A stretch of DNA of 64,000 nucleotides from contig JAVTVY010008113.1 in NCBI GenBank assembly GCA_036873755.1, forward strand, positions 62,001-126,000, given 5' to 3'. This DNA comes from Hanleya hanleyi. Lineage: Eukaryota; Mollusca; Polyplacophora; Lepidopleurida; Hanleyidae. The notes below the pieces were generated by a model. It did not search any database and was not told the DNA's origin. It worked only from the letters and a program-made list of their open reading frames with translations. Every line of letters begins with the position of its first letter. Within the stretch, counting starts at the first letter, position 1. The translations under genes and the position numbers were made by a program. Of the stretch, positions 12,388 to 22,399 are shown piece by piece.

Positions 12388-12979
12388 CCTAGCCTGCAGC
12401 CAATATCACGGCCTGTCCTTTAGATGTTCAATCTACGATTCCGCCGGCCAAGTCGCTGGTTGCTATTTGCTGCATAAAAACATCAACAGAAGTTGAAATA
12501 AAACATGCGCAATAACGATGCATTAATTATGCGTAACACAAATATTAGGCAATTTGAAATCATACTGAATATGAGCATATTTCATTGATCAGAATATGAT
12601 CATTCATAGCCTAGTTATAGGATTTGGAATTATATTGTCGTTTTGTATATTTTATCGTTTTTCGATAATTTCCGAGTTTCCAAACGAGACAAAAATTTGC
12701 AGGGAACTTGGTATAAGTACAGCGGATGTGGAAACTAATGGGTCATGAGGAAACCGGTTGCACTATGCTGGTATCATCAAACGTACCGCTCTCACATTAT
12801 GAAAGAACCATGGCGTATACTGTGGGAACCACCAGTGTGGATTGTACTGTTGCGTTCACCGTTCCTCGTTTTCATTATCGGGATCATTTATTATAGCATG
12901 ATACGCTTACTTGATCTCAAACTTTTTAGGTTTTAAGTTAGTATAACGTAAGTAGAATAAAATAAACTGTTGATATTCG

Positions 12980-13302
12980 TAAGCGCTAGGTACTGGGTTC
13001 AATCCCTGGCCGGGTCATACCAAAGACTTGAAAAATGGAACTTGTTGCTTCCTCGCTTACGCTCAGTATTAAGAGGATAGAACAAGGACGGTGTCAGTAT
13101 AATGTGACTGAGTGGGGTGTCATGTTTGCCTACGGAATGATATTTCGGTGGGACAGCAGTATAAAATGGCAGCATTAGATCTGCTCGGTTACAAGTAGTT
13201 AACCACACCCCTCCCACTCACCTCCCTTCCCTTCCCCGTCGTGATAATAGCTGAAAAAATGTTGAAAGCGACGTTAAACCCTATTCACTCACTCGTCAGC
13301 GT
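12980..13302 (+). mobile_element. tRNA-derived SINE, probably 5' truncated
   Basis: A Pol III B-box-like GGTTCAATCC lies at 12996-13005 inside a tRNA T-arm-like context. The element ends with TGTTGAAAGCGACGTTAAA and a CACTCACTC tail, matching the copy at 12238-12387. No A box was found at the expected distance, so the 5' end is approximate. It sits in the spacer of the foldback element. The tail type is one I associate with molluscan SINEs (recollection, not a search). Confidence 0.7.
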
Positions 13303-14304
13303 ATATAATAGGGTTAATACCGATGCCCGTCAAGAACCCCACGCGTATTGAAGATCAATTAGCGATTAGCACGCAGGGGTAAAACGGCTTCGACTGATTC
13401 CTTAGTTACTAGTAACAGCTTCGAGGCAGCGCAAAAGTGAAAAAAGGCCAATCTAGTATTCTTCATGAGCCATTAGTTTCCACATTCGCTGTACGTATAC
13501 CAAGTACAAATTTTCGTCTTGTTTGGAAATGCGGAAATTATCGAAAAACGATAAAATATACAAAAACGACAATATAATTACAAATCCTATAACTAAGCTA
13601 TGAATGGTCATATTCTGATCAATGAAATATGCTCATATTCAGTATGATTTCAAATTGCCTAATATTTGTGCTGCGCATAATTAATACATCGTTATTGCGC
13701 ATGTTTTATTTCAACTTCTGTTGATGTTTTTATGCGGCAAATAGCAACCAGCGACTTGGCCAGCGGAATCGTGGATTGAACATCAAAGGGACAGGCTATG
13801 ATATTGGCTGCAGGCTAGGATATCTTGTGTTGATTTATAAGTAGATGTACTTATATCTAATTGATGTGATAACTCTGAAGTACGATTGTAAATGACAACA
13901 GTAATTGTTGAAAATTGGAATAGGCCTCTACTAAATTATAATGGCAGTGAGCTGAAATATGTTCAGGTACGTGATCTTATTGTTTGATTCGCCACATCTG
14001 TGACATGCGAGTGGCTTTCACCGCTGTCATAGTTTCGTTTCAGAACCCAGTTGCAGTTTTGATTAACCAGTATCACTCGCGCGCACATCGATTGCGCAGC
14101 TTCCTTTGGGCATATCCTGTTTACATGTACACTCTATAATTTTAAGTTTGTTCGTGTACTTTATATTTACGTTATATTTAACGTCTTAACTTCCTATCGT
14201 TATTTATGTTAAAAAAATATTTATAAAAATAAAAAAAAAATAACTTTATATATAGGCCCTATTTATTTCGTTTTATATGTATTTACAAAGGTTTTAACTA
14301 TATA

Positions 14305-14462
14305 TTTGTGTTTGACAATATTTTCACAAACGGCGACTTTATATTTTGGTTTTAACTCTATATATTTGTCGTTGACAATATTGTCACAAACGGCGACTTT
14401 ATATTTTGGTTTTAACTCTATATATTTGTCGTTGACAATATTGTCACAAACGGCGCCTCATA
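14305..14462. repeat. Subterminal tandem repeats, right arm of foldback
   Basis: Three near-identical units, each containing GGTTTTAAC, TATATATTTGT, GTTGACAATATT and CACAAACGGCG, form the outer end of the right arm in opposite orientation to the left arm units. Confidence 0.85.
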
Positions 14463-16216
14463 CTGGCACCTACCCAATTTATCTAAAGTAGGTTACTGCA
14501 AAAATATTATTGTGTATCCAAAATAACGAAAATACTGTATACAACTTACAAGATTCACTTTCTAAATGACAAAAAATATCTTCCTATATAATATTTGTGC
14601 CACTATGCATTTATGAGCCTGGCTGTTTTAAAATCATCTTCAAATTGAATAAAATGACCTGTTAGTATTGCTGGTAAACTAAATGTAGTTACTGTACATG
14701 TTAGCTTATCCCTACTGATAATAATAAAAAAGCTGACTCATGTTACATGAACTTGAACTACATTTTATAATTTTCATACCATCTGATTCTCAGATTCTGA
14801 ACTGAAGGAAAGATATGCCTATACACAGGGATGGAAATAATTTTTCAGTCAGAGTGATCAGCAATTGCTGGTCAAATTTGGATACCACCTGATCAAAATG
14901 GCACAGCCTTTATAAAGAGCTTAGCTCTCAATGATAATTTGCTGATCAAATATTTTTCTCTATTTCCAATCCTGTTGTCATGGTTGTATAGGGGCCTACA
15001 TGATGCCTATTTCGTAAAAAAAAAATTATAACATTATTTCTGTGTTGAAATTTACTCAGAATTGTTCTTGTTAAATTAAACATTAAATAAGGAGACTTGT
15101 GATGTGAGCATGTGACTGGGACATTTTAATCATTTATTGACTGTGCCGCAAACATACATGTGTACTTCTGAGTTCAGCTACATGTATTTATACACAGATA
15201 GGCTTACATGTAGCTTTCAATCATGATCCAAATGGTGTCTCAGAGTGCAGCTATTAATCCCAGTGTAGTCTGACATACATGTTTGTGCTTTGAGTTAGAA
15301 TTGAATCTGAATTGGAACATTAAACTGTTGGAACATATAATTTGCCTATTAGTTATGAACTTTATTTTTAGCTGTTGAACTGAAAAATTGAAAATATTAT
15401 ATTTTCATGTTTTTTTAACATTGTTGGATAACATATTGCAACATTATTTTGATGCTTAGTTACATGTTTCCATCAAGAACATTCATGATGTTACTGAGCT
15501 TGAGTAACTGTTTGCTTTCAAATATAAAGTTGAAACATTTTCTACAGATAATAATGAAGTTCAGTTCTGACAAATCAGTCATTGAAAATATTATTCTTAA
15601 TATAATGTTGATGCCATCAATAATTCGTCGCATGTAATGTGACATGTAAGCTCCGTTCTCACTGTTCTACATCATTAATAAAAAATATATTATTTGTAGC
15701 AATCTATGATCAAAGTACCATATATAAGCCTTGTTATGCTGAAAAGCATTTTGCTGTATATGCGAATATATGATCTAGTCAGCTAGCCAACTTACATGGT
15801 GCAGGCCCTAATCTAGCGCCTATCAGTGTGCCGTTGGCATGCAGTGCCTTTGCCGGGTTTTTTTAGGGAATCAGGACTGAATATTCTTTCTATTTATACA
15901 CCTGTACATGATATGTTCATAGAATGTAGTCAGATGTCTCTGGATGATTACATGTATGTAACTTGGTACACAAGTTTCTTACGATTTGGGGATATCATGT
16001 GCCTGTGGTATTTATGAGATGAAATATTATTTTTTGTCCAAATCATGAGGGTAGTGGTACACAGAAAGTTTGCTGTACATGTATGCTTTCAGCGGATCAT
16101 CCCACAAGGCGAGATGTTTGTTGAATGAATGTATGTACAAGATCCCCTGAATATTAAAGAATGTCACTAATATGAATAAGCTAATATGAATTTTCAACTG
16201 TCTCTTTCTTCTGTAG

Positions 16217-16316
16217 GACCGCAGTGGATCTTATGACACCATGCGATTTCCCTCTTTAGAAAGCCACCTTCTGGACATAATGCGAAGCACAGCTGATAAC
16301 TCAGAACATTTCAAAG
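16217..16316 (+). CDS. CPEB: CPEB coding exon 2
   Basis: This exon encodes residues 326-358 plus the first base of residue 359. The acceptor is CTGTAG|GACC and the donor AAAG|GTAAAG, phase 0 in and phase 1 out. It contains the conserved CPEB2-4 block around SLESHLLDIMR, which in vertebrate CPEB4 reads SLESSLIDIMR. In vertebrates this exon is followed by small alternatively spliced exons carrying kinase sites. Any equivalent here must be phase 1-1 and lie in the 35.5-kb intron that follows; I did not find one by eye. Confidence 0.93.
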
Positions 16317-16702
16317 GTAAAGTCATAACAAATATTTTAGTGGAGTGATGATCATGTGTGTCACATCTTGATCAATCTGCAAGAGCTGTTTATCACTCCC
16401 CTGGATTTGGTGTTCCATGAGTAGTACGAGATTTATCACTCCTTCTATTATCTCTCCCAATTGCATTTCCAATTTCCAGGAGAATGATCAAAAGATCCTC
16501 TGAATAAGAAGTTGGGAGAGTGATGGAGAGCAAGAGTGAAATTAAACCGATTCACTAGGGGCATTGCGAGTTCACAAGTGATTCACTGTGGTCTCTGCTA
16601 CATGTAATAAAATTTTGAAGGCTGAAATTTCACCTAAACCAAACATTAAATCGCCATAATGATCTAGAGAAAGAATCAATATAGTACCGTACATGTACTT
16701 AA

Positions 16703-17785
16703 CCCTTTCACCGATTAAACCCGGTACACGGGGATAACGAGAGTGCCACCCGTACGACCATCCCCGGTAGACCGGGTTAGCTTTAAACCTGTTCGCCATC
16801 ACGATGGGTACAGCACTAAGTCTTGTATTTTTTTGCATCCGTTTTAACAGAAATCTATCAAACACTGTATACTTCTGGAAAGCCAAAACCTTGATCAATT
16901 TGATTCTCGAAGTTGTTTGTTTGTTTGCAAAAGAAATAAAGCAAAATTAGATGTTGAACGGAAAAAATCGGAGCGAAAAATGCATTTTTCCTCACATACC
17001 GTGTGACAGGCCTGTCGGCAGCAAGCCGCAGAAATGGAAAACATCATTGAAAACCTCTTCCTAACTCCTGTATTTTTGAACTTACACGACTGCTAAAGTG
17101 TGGTGAATATTCCCCAGACGATTAAAACTGCCAACGACGATCGACGAAGTTTATTTCCATTTTTTTACGAGTCTTGATCTACAACGTGTGTCAAACAAAA
17201 ATCCATTTCATTCAAGATGGATTCCCCCGCCGGCCAACGAGCCAATCGGTATGCGTAATTTTGCCCACTTGACCTCTATCAGCCAACAGATTTGAGACGA
17301 GCGTAGACAGTGGCTGGAATGATGGAATGACATCATTTTACAATCCAATCGTATCCTCCGTTTTATTTTGCCATCCATTCCAGGTTATTTCCTGTGTAGA
17401 AAGGTGAAAGGTTACGCCTTCCAATGAGAGGTCAAACATGAAGATTGGCAGAGTAAAACTCGAGAAAAACGCTGTCAAATGCGGTCGAAAAAACACGATT
17501 TCTCCTTTGGATTTTGACGTTTTTAAGTCGAGAAAGCCGGGGGAAAGCGCATTCTCTCGCAGTAAAACCTAATTTTGTATGCTATTTTATTTATTTTGCT
17601 ATAAAACTAGAGCAAATAACACTGGAGTGTGTATTGTGGAGACAGGTTTCTTATGTTTTTCTGCAAATCTCGGACGCAAACGCAATTTCTAGCATTCCAA
17701 AGACAACATATACAAATTTTAACAGTTCTCAGGGAATTGATCGTCAGCAGGTCACTTTTGTCAGGGGAAATAATCGGTGAAAGGG
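16703..17785 (+). mobile_element. piggyBac-like non-autonomous element, copy 1
   Basis: Termini are CCCTTTCACCGATTA and TAATCGGTGAAAGGG, perfect inverted repeats, each abutting TTAA (16699-16702 and 17786-17789). TTAA targets with CCC-type ends are diagnostic for piggyBac. A second copy in reverse orientation lies at 43652-44724 and a truncated third at 52131. No intact transposase is present; apparent frames are short and interrupted. Confidence 0.9.
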
Positions 17786-17880
17786 TTAAAGACTGTTCAA
17801 TATAAAAGTGATTTTTTTTTTCTCTCATAAATTTGGACCTCTAGGTGGGATACAATCATACAAGTCCTCAGGCTGGTTAA

Positions 17881-18115
17881 AGGAGTATTTACCTTATTCT
17901 TGAGTGTGACTATATTTATCAGCAATCGTATTCCAAACCTTATTGTATAAAACTTATGTTGATAGAACGCGAAATAAAGGAAATATTGACTATTTGTTGC
18001 TCGCAACTGCGTGCACTGGGCGCCGCCATTGCACCACTGCGTGACGTTTTTAGATGAGCGGAAGGGAGTTTATACTCGTCTAAAAACATCACAACGTCAT
18101 GATGATTTAAGGTTG
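17881..18115 (+). mobile_element. Truncated relative of the 931-2585 TTAA element
   Basis: After TTAA (17877-17880) comes AGGAGTATTTACCTTATTCT, then sequence closely matching 931-1080, including ATTTATCAGCAAT and GTCTAAAAAC-like segments. No matching 3' inverted repeat was found, so the right boundary is approximate. Confidence 0.75.
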
Positions 18116-18229
18116 ATCGTGCTGGTGATCCCGATCATTCGAAGGAGAAGGAAGCCAGTAAATTCAATGACGTTCTAGTTGATTTTAGTAGTTCAAGTGT
18201 AATGATGAAATACCTAACGGGTGGATTTT

Positions 18230-20904
18230 AATTTTTTTTTTTTTTTTTTTTTTTAATATATTTTTATTCCATTTTGATGTCCATTTGAAATTTCATTTAG
18301 TGTTTGACAGATTTAACTTGGACATTTATATACACACTCAAACAAAGACAAAGACTTGCTACATACATACATACATAAAATTAGCTCCGGTGTAGCCTTG
18401 TTCCATACTACGTGAGAACAACGCTACGGCTGCAAGCCAGTCACCAGATCGAGTTGTTGGGAAATTGCTGTACGGGCAATATTTGCCAGACCAATTGACC
18501 ATAACCAATAAAATAATTCGATTCTATGTCCACTTACCTTTCATAAAAATCCTTGTTTATGAGTGACCGTCCGTTTTTAGCTTGGCAAGAGATCGAAACT
18601 CGGACGAGGGGGTTATACTGTCCATGTAAAACTTATCGATGTAAAGATGGCGGCGATGTGGACAGTTTTACCCCCCCTCGTCAGAGTTTCGATCTCTTGC
18701 CAAGCTAAAAACGGATTATTTTATTGGTTATGGTCAATTGGTTCGGCAAATATTGCCCGTACGGCAATTTCCCAACAACTCGATCTGGTGACTGGCTTGC
18801 ATCCGTAGCGTTGTTCTCACGTAGTATGGAACAAGGCTACACCGGAGCTAACATAAAATAATACATATATACAAAACACATATTTACACACATCACATGC
18901 ATTCATGCATACGAATACATTTTCATGTTAACATATATTCACATTACAAGTTTAGGCCACACCCGGCCTTTGATAATATAAAGAATAGTGTAGAGACATA
19001 AGCATGTACGTATATGTATGCAAACATGCACGTACATACCTACTTTCATAATAATGTAAATAGAGCATCATATCCTACTATCCATTCTCATCACGTTTCT
19101 GTCAAGAATATTTTGCTGCTGGTACCATATATTCGTTTATTTACATAGTACTAAAGAAATTGTCAAAAAGTATCCATTTTTTATGAAAGGAATCCATTTT
19201 ATGATCCAAATTTGCAATATCTTTTTCTATTTTATAATGGTTATGGAATATGCGTAGTAGTGCTTTCATACATAGATTAGAATTTGATAGTTTCGCCTTG
19301 TAAATATATTCTTTGGCGAGCAGCGTCAGTGTATTCATGCTCTTTTGATATTTTCCCCAACCTATAATAATATTTTCTGCATTGATATTGCCTCTAAGCC
19401 CAGCAGCAATTTTACACCAATTTCCCATCTCCCGCCAAAATGTTGAAACCCTGTCACACTCGACGAATGCATGTTCAATTGTTTCTCTATTGTTGATACA
19501 ATTTTCGCAGAGATCATTATCTGCTTTTCCTATTTTATATAAAAAAGATTTTGTACTCAATAGTCTATTCAAAAATCTATATTGAAAGTCTCTGAGTTTG
19601 GTAGAAATGGTACTCGTAAAAATACTGCTGAACACATTGCCCCACTGTATGCTCCCCTCCTTTTTTAAATACATTTCCCATTTGTTGCAGGCTATAGCAA
19701 AAATACATTGATCGTTGTTAAGTATATCGTAATAGCTCCTACATCCCTTCACTTGTCCCACCAGTAGTTCCATGTATTGCGATATAGGGGGGTCTGTTTC
19801 GTTAATTGATGAATAATTTACTTCCAATTTTTGTTTCCATTGTCGGGGTATGGACTGTACTAAGTTTATGTAATCTAGAAAGGTTCCCTTTATCCCGTAG
19901 GCTGTCTTAAAGTTTCGAAAGTCCATTACTTTGCCATCTTTGCCAATTATATCTCTAATAAATCTAATACCGTGGTTATACCAGTTCTCTATGAATAAGT
20001 TTGAGTCACGGAAGTTGCAATTGTACCACAGTGGTTCGTTAAACATATGTAGCGTACTTTTTTCTTTCATAGCTCGTTGGACATTGTACCACGACTGGAA
20101 AGTATCTTTCCAGAAGGGATTTTCGATATTTCTTTATATGACCACTTTGAGATATTCTGGTCCAAGACAAAAAATCTTCTCATAATATTCTCCATCTATG
20201 ATATTTTGCCATTTGCCACTTTGTAGAATCAATTTCCGCATCCAAGAAGACTTTAATGATTGTATAAAATATTTCAGATTAGTCATTCTCAATCCGCCGT
20301 TTTTGTAGTCTTGGGATATAATAACTCGTTTTATCATATGAACTTGAAGAGGATGGAATTCAAATCTTTAATATCACTGTCTGGAGGATTTGGTAGGGAA
20401 GTGAAGAGATGTACAAGCTTTGACAAGGCCAGAGATTTAACAACTGTTACTTTACCAAGTAGGGTTAAGTTTCTTAGTTCCATTTACTGAGTTCTCTTTT
20501 GAGGTTGTTTAACTTAGAAATGTAATTAATTTTCCATATATCATGAAAGTCTATAGAACTGAACTTTATACCCAATACTGTCAATTCATTAACCCAGGAT
20601 AGTTTAATTTCTTCACAGATATTGATTTCTGAACCACTCAGGCAACTGATCCACATTGCGTTTGTCTTTTCAATATTGATTTTCAAACCAGAATATTCAT
20701 AATATTTAATGATTCTCTTAGAGATTTTTCCGAACCGTCAAGGGTTAGCTGGGTATCATCTGCGTATTGGCTAATTTTGTATTCGGCATTGTTTATCCAG
20801 ATTCCACTGACACCTTTGTTGTCCCTGATCCTTTTCCCTAGAACTTCCGCACAGAGTAAAAACAAGTATGGCGATTTTAATTTTATCAAGGAAAGACTTA
20901 TATG
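18230..20904 (-). pseudogene. 5'-truncated LINE (L1/Tx1-like) reverse transcriptase relic
   Basis: Reading leftward from about 20889, the product begins near SPYLFLLCAE and contains the catalytic YADDT box of reverse transcriptase (about 20770). The thumb-like GLKINIEKT and GKVTVVKSLALSKLVHLF segments follow. Next comes a roughly 310-residue frame (20070-19141) with a C-terminal zf-RVT-type zinc site (CENC ... HAFVEC, about 19460-19525). At least one frameshift near 20470 breaks the frame, so it is inactive. The N-terminal endonuclease and most RT fingers are missing, as expected for 5' truncation. A T-run at 18230-18256 on this strand is the likely poly(A) tail. The 3' UTR was later interrupted by the 18382-18850 foldback. 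The clade call is from remembered motif style. Confidence 0.85.
18382..18850. mobile_element. 469-bp foldback element with 9-bp target duplication
   Basis: Starts TAGCTCCGGTGTAGCC and ends GGCTACACCGGAGCTA. The 9-bp repeat ACATAAAAT flanks both sides (18373-18381 and 18851-18859). Nearly the whole element is an inverted repeat, except that the left arm holds about 55 extra bases before the inner stem. A 9-bp duplication fits a Mutator-like enzyme (inference). The loop region contains AAGATGGCGGC. It lies inside the LINE 3' UTR and so inserted later. Confidence 0.9.
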
Positions 20905-22069
20905 TCAGGGTGTGAAATAATTTATTCTGGCTCCTAGACTCCTAAATTTAGGAGCCACTTGACAGATTTAGGAGCCAAAAAAAGGGGGGGGGGCTGCGGC
21001 ATCTCCCTAGTATAATCCATGGCGTGTCCTCCTCCTCCTCCGCTTTACTCATTATACTATTGAAGAAGCCGGCCAGGGAGGCTAGAGACATGTGGGTTTC
21101 ACTTCTTAATCCGTGGCGTGTCCGACTCCTCCTCCTCCTACTTCAAGAGATCATAGGTGTGGCGCGGGATAGGATGGGGCAAGAGACCTGGGGTTTTCAC
21201 TACCCGAGATTTCATGGGCCAGGCTTGCACCCTACAGTAGAATGGGTCGACTGCGCATGCGCGATCAGTAGTGCGCGATGAGTAGTATAGAAAGGGCACG
21301 CAATCTCTCTATTTTATTTAATCACTGTGGCTCCTTTGGGTGTTCCTACCTGGCTGGTTCGGATTTACATCGCATGGTAGGGATATTCATGTCCGTCCAA
21401 ACACCTGGCTAACCTATAGATACATGTATATAATATATGAGGGTCGGCTCAGATCCCCTGGGGGCAGTTGGTGGGTTCAATGAAAGCTCCTTTATAGTAA
21501 ATCCCCCTAATAATTCAGGCCGTTGTTAATTAATTCTTTGTTTCTCGTAACCTTGCTTTTGAAAATAGACATGCTGAGGGCGATAATTATTAATTATTAA
21601 TTATTACCTAGCGAGAAAAAAAAAAAAAAATACTAAAACAAAACTTGGGATGCAAAATTTGAAAATATAAAACCTTTTACTGGACTAGATTTATCAAACA
21701 AAACCTCTGCTAGAGGAACAGTGACCTGCTAATTAAATGAATAATGCATACATAATAACCATTAAAAAGAAATCACAGATCACAATCCATAGACATGACT
21801 CTTTGACATAAAATACATTATGTGAGGTGTCATATATGGAGCTAATTTAGAACTGATTTCCATCAGATTAGTACTGGCTAACAATTGCTAACAATATTAA
21901 ATCAGCCTTCACCAAAGCAACCATAAATAGTAATAATATTAATCCTAATTTTTTAGGATTCATAAATTTTCCTATAATACAGCTGTCCTAAGCAAGTCAC
22001 TGGTCAACAACAACAACAACAGCTTTGGTCTAATCACGATGCCTTCTTCTGATTTTCAGAGTCAGTAAA

Positions 22070-22104
22070 GACTTGGAAGAGAAGTCTTTCTTCTCTTCCA
22101 AGTC
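22070..22104. repeat. Perfect 15-bp hairpin
   Basis: GACTTGGAAGAGAAG pairs with CTTCTCTTCCAAGTC across a 5-nt loop. It lies just downstream (in minus-strand sense) of the small antisense ORF and could be a transposon feature or the base of a small-RNA hairpin; nothing in the sequence decides this. Confidence 0.8.
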
Positions 22105-22141
22105 CGCCACTGTGGATTCTTGATCCATGGCACCGAGTGAT

Positions 22142-22399
22142 TTATAGATTTATATAATTTATTTGCTGATTACAAGCGCCCATATAATGCAGGAGAATCA
22201 TCGACGGAAGTTTCAAATCTGCCTTGGAAAGAAAACGCTCGATGACAGAGCTGGCGGTCGTCTTTTCAGAGAATAGGAAAGTTGTGAATTTAACATAAAA
22301 CTGACCGTTTGTTGAAGCTATCGTGGCTCCGTTGGCCAAAACATTTTGATCAAAAACCAGGATGAATGCGATCAACCATGCGGACATTTCTACATTCAT
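22142..22399 (-). CDS. Hypothetical small secreted-type ORF or first exon, antisense in CPEB intron 2
   Basis: An ATG-initiated 85-codon frame. After MNVEM comes a hydrophobic stretch, SAWLIAFILVF, then an ANG-A junction that would suit signal peptidase, then a hydrophilic region. Codon usage looks coding-like to the eye. Upstream in its own orientation, at about 22612-22655, are an ETS-type CCGGAAG and a CRE-like TACGTCAT, which could form a promoter. I do not recognise the family. It could be a first exon (a GT donor candidate lies in GCTTGTAATC), a fragment captured by the surrounding transposon, or chance. Confidence 0.22.
   Translation of the reverse strand: MNVEMSAWLIAFILVFDQNVLANGATIASTNGQFYVKFTTFLFSEKTTASSVIERFLSKADLKLPSMILLHYMGACNQQINYINL

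Larger units (their letters stand above)
10715..14462. mobile_element. Giant foldback transposon with kilobase inverted arms
   Basis: The outer ends are TATGAGGCGCC at 10715 and GGCGCCTCATA ending at 14462, flanked by a 6-bp direct repeat CTGGCA (10709-10714 and 14463-14468). The right arm (about 13463-14462) is the reverse complement of the left arm (about 10715-12750) once two insertions in the left arm are removed. Arm tips carry subterminal tandem repeats. The 0.7-kb spacer (about 12751-13462) contains a tRNA-derived SINE and no transposase. Long arms with subterminal tandem repeats resemble foldback/Galileo-type elements, but those usually have other target lengths; the 6-bp duplication would also fit Polinton- or IS3EU-like enzymes. 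The superfamily is therefore left open. Confidence 0.9.
8814..16216 (+). other. CPEB intron 1 (7.4 kb)
   Basis: GT at 8814 and AG at 16215-16216, phase 0. It is dominated by the 3.7-kb foldback element at 10715-14462. Outside that element (8814-10714 and 14463-16216) I see AT-rich unique-looking sequence with no supported gene or RNA. Confidence 0.85.

Noticed and set aside
12990..13020. A functional tRNA gene at the B-box-like sequence
   Set aside because: No A box, acceptor stem or cloverleaf could be built; the tail identifies it as a SINE.
16572..16898. Minus-strand frame overlapping the left end of piggyBac-like copy 1
   Set aside because: It crosses the transposon boundary into unrelated flank and contains no transposase motif.
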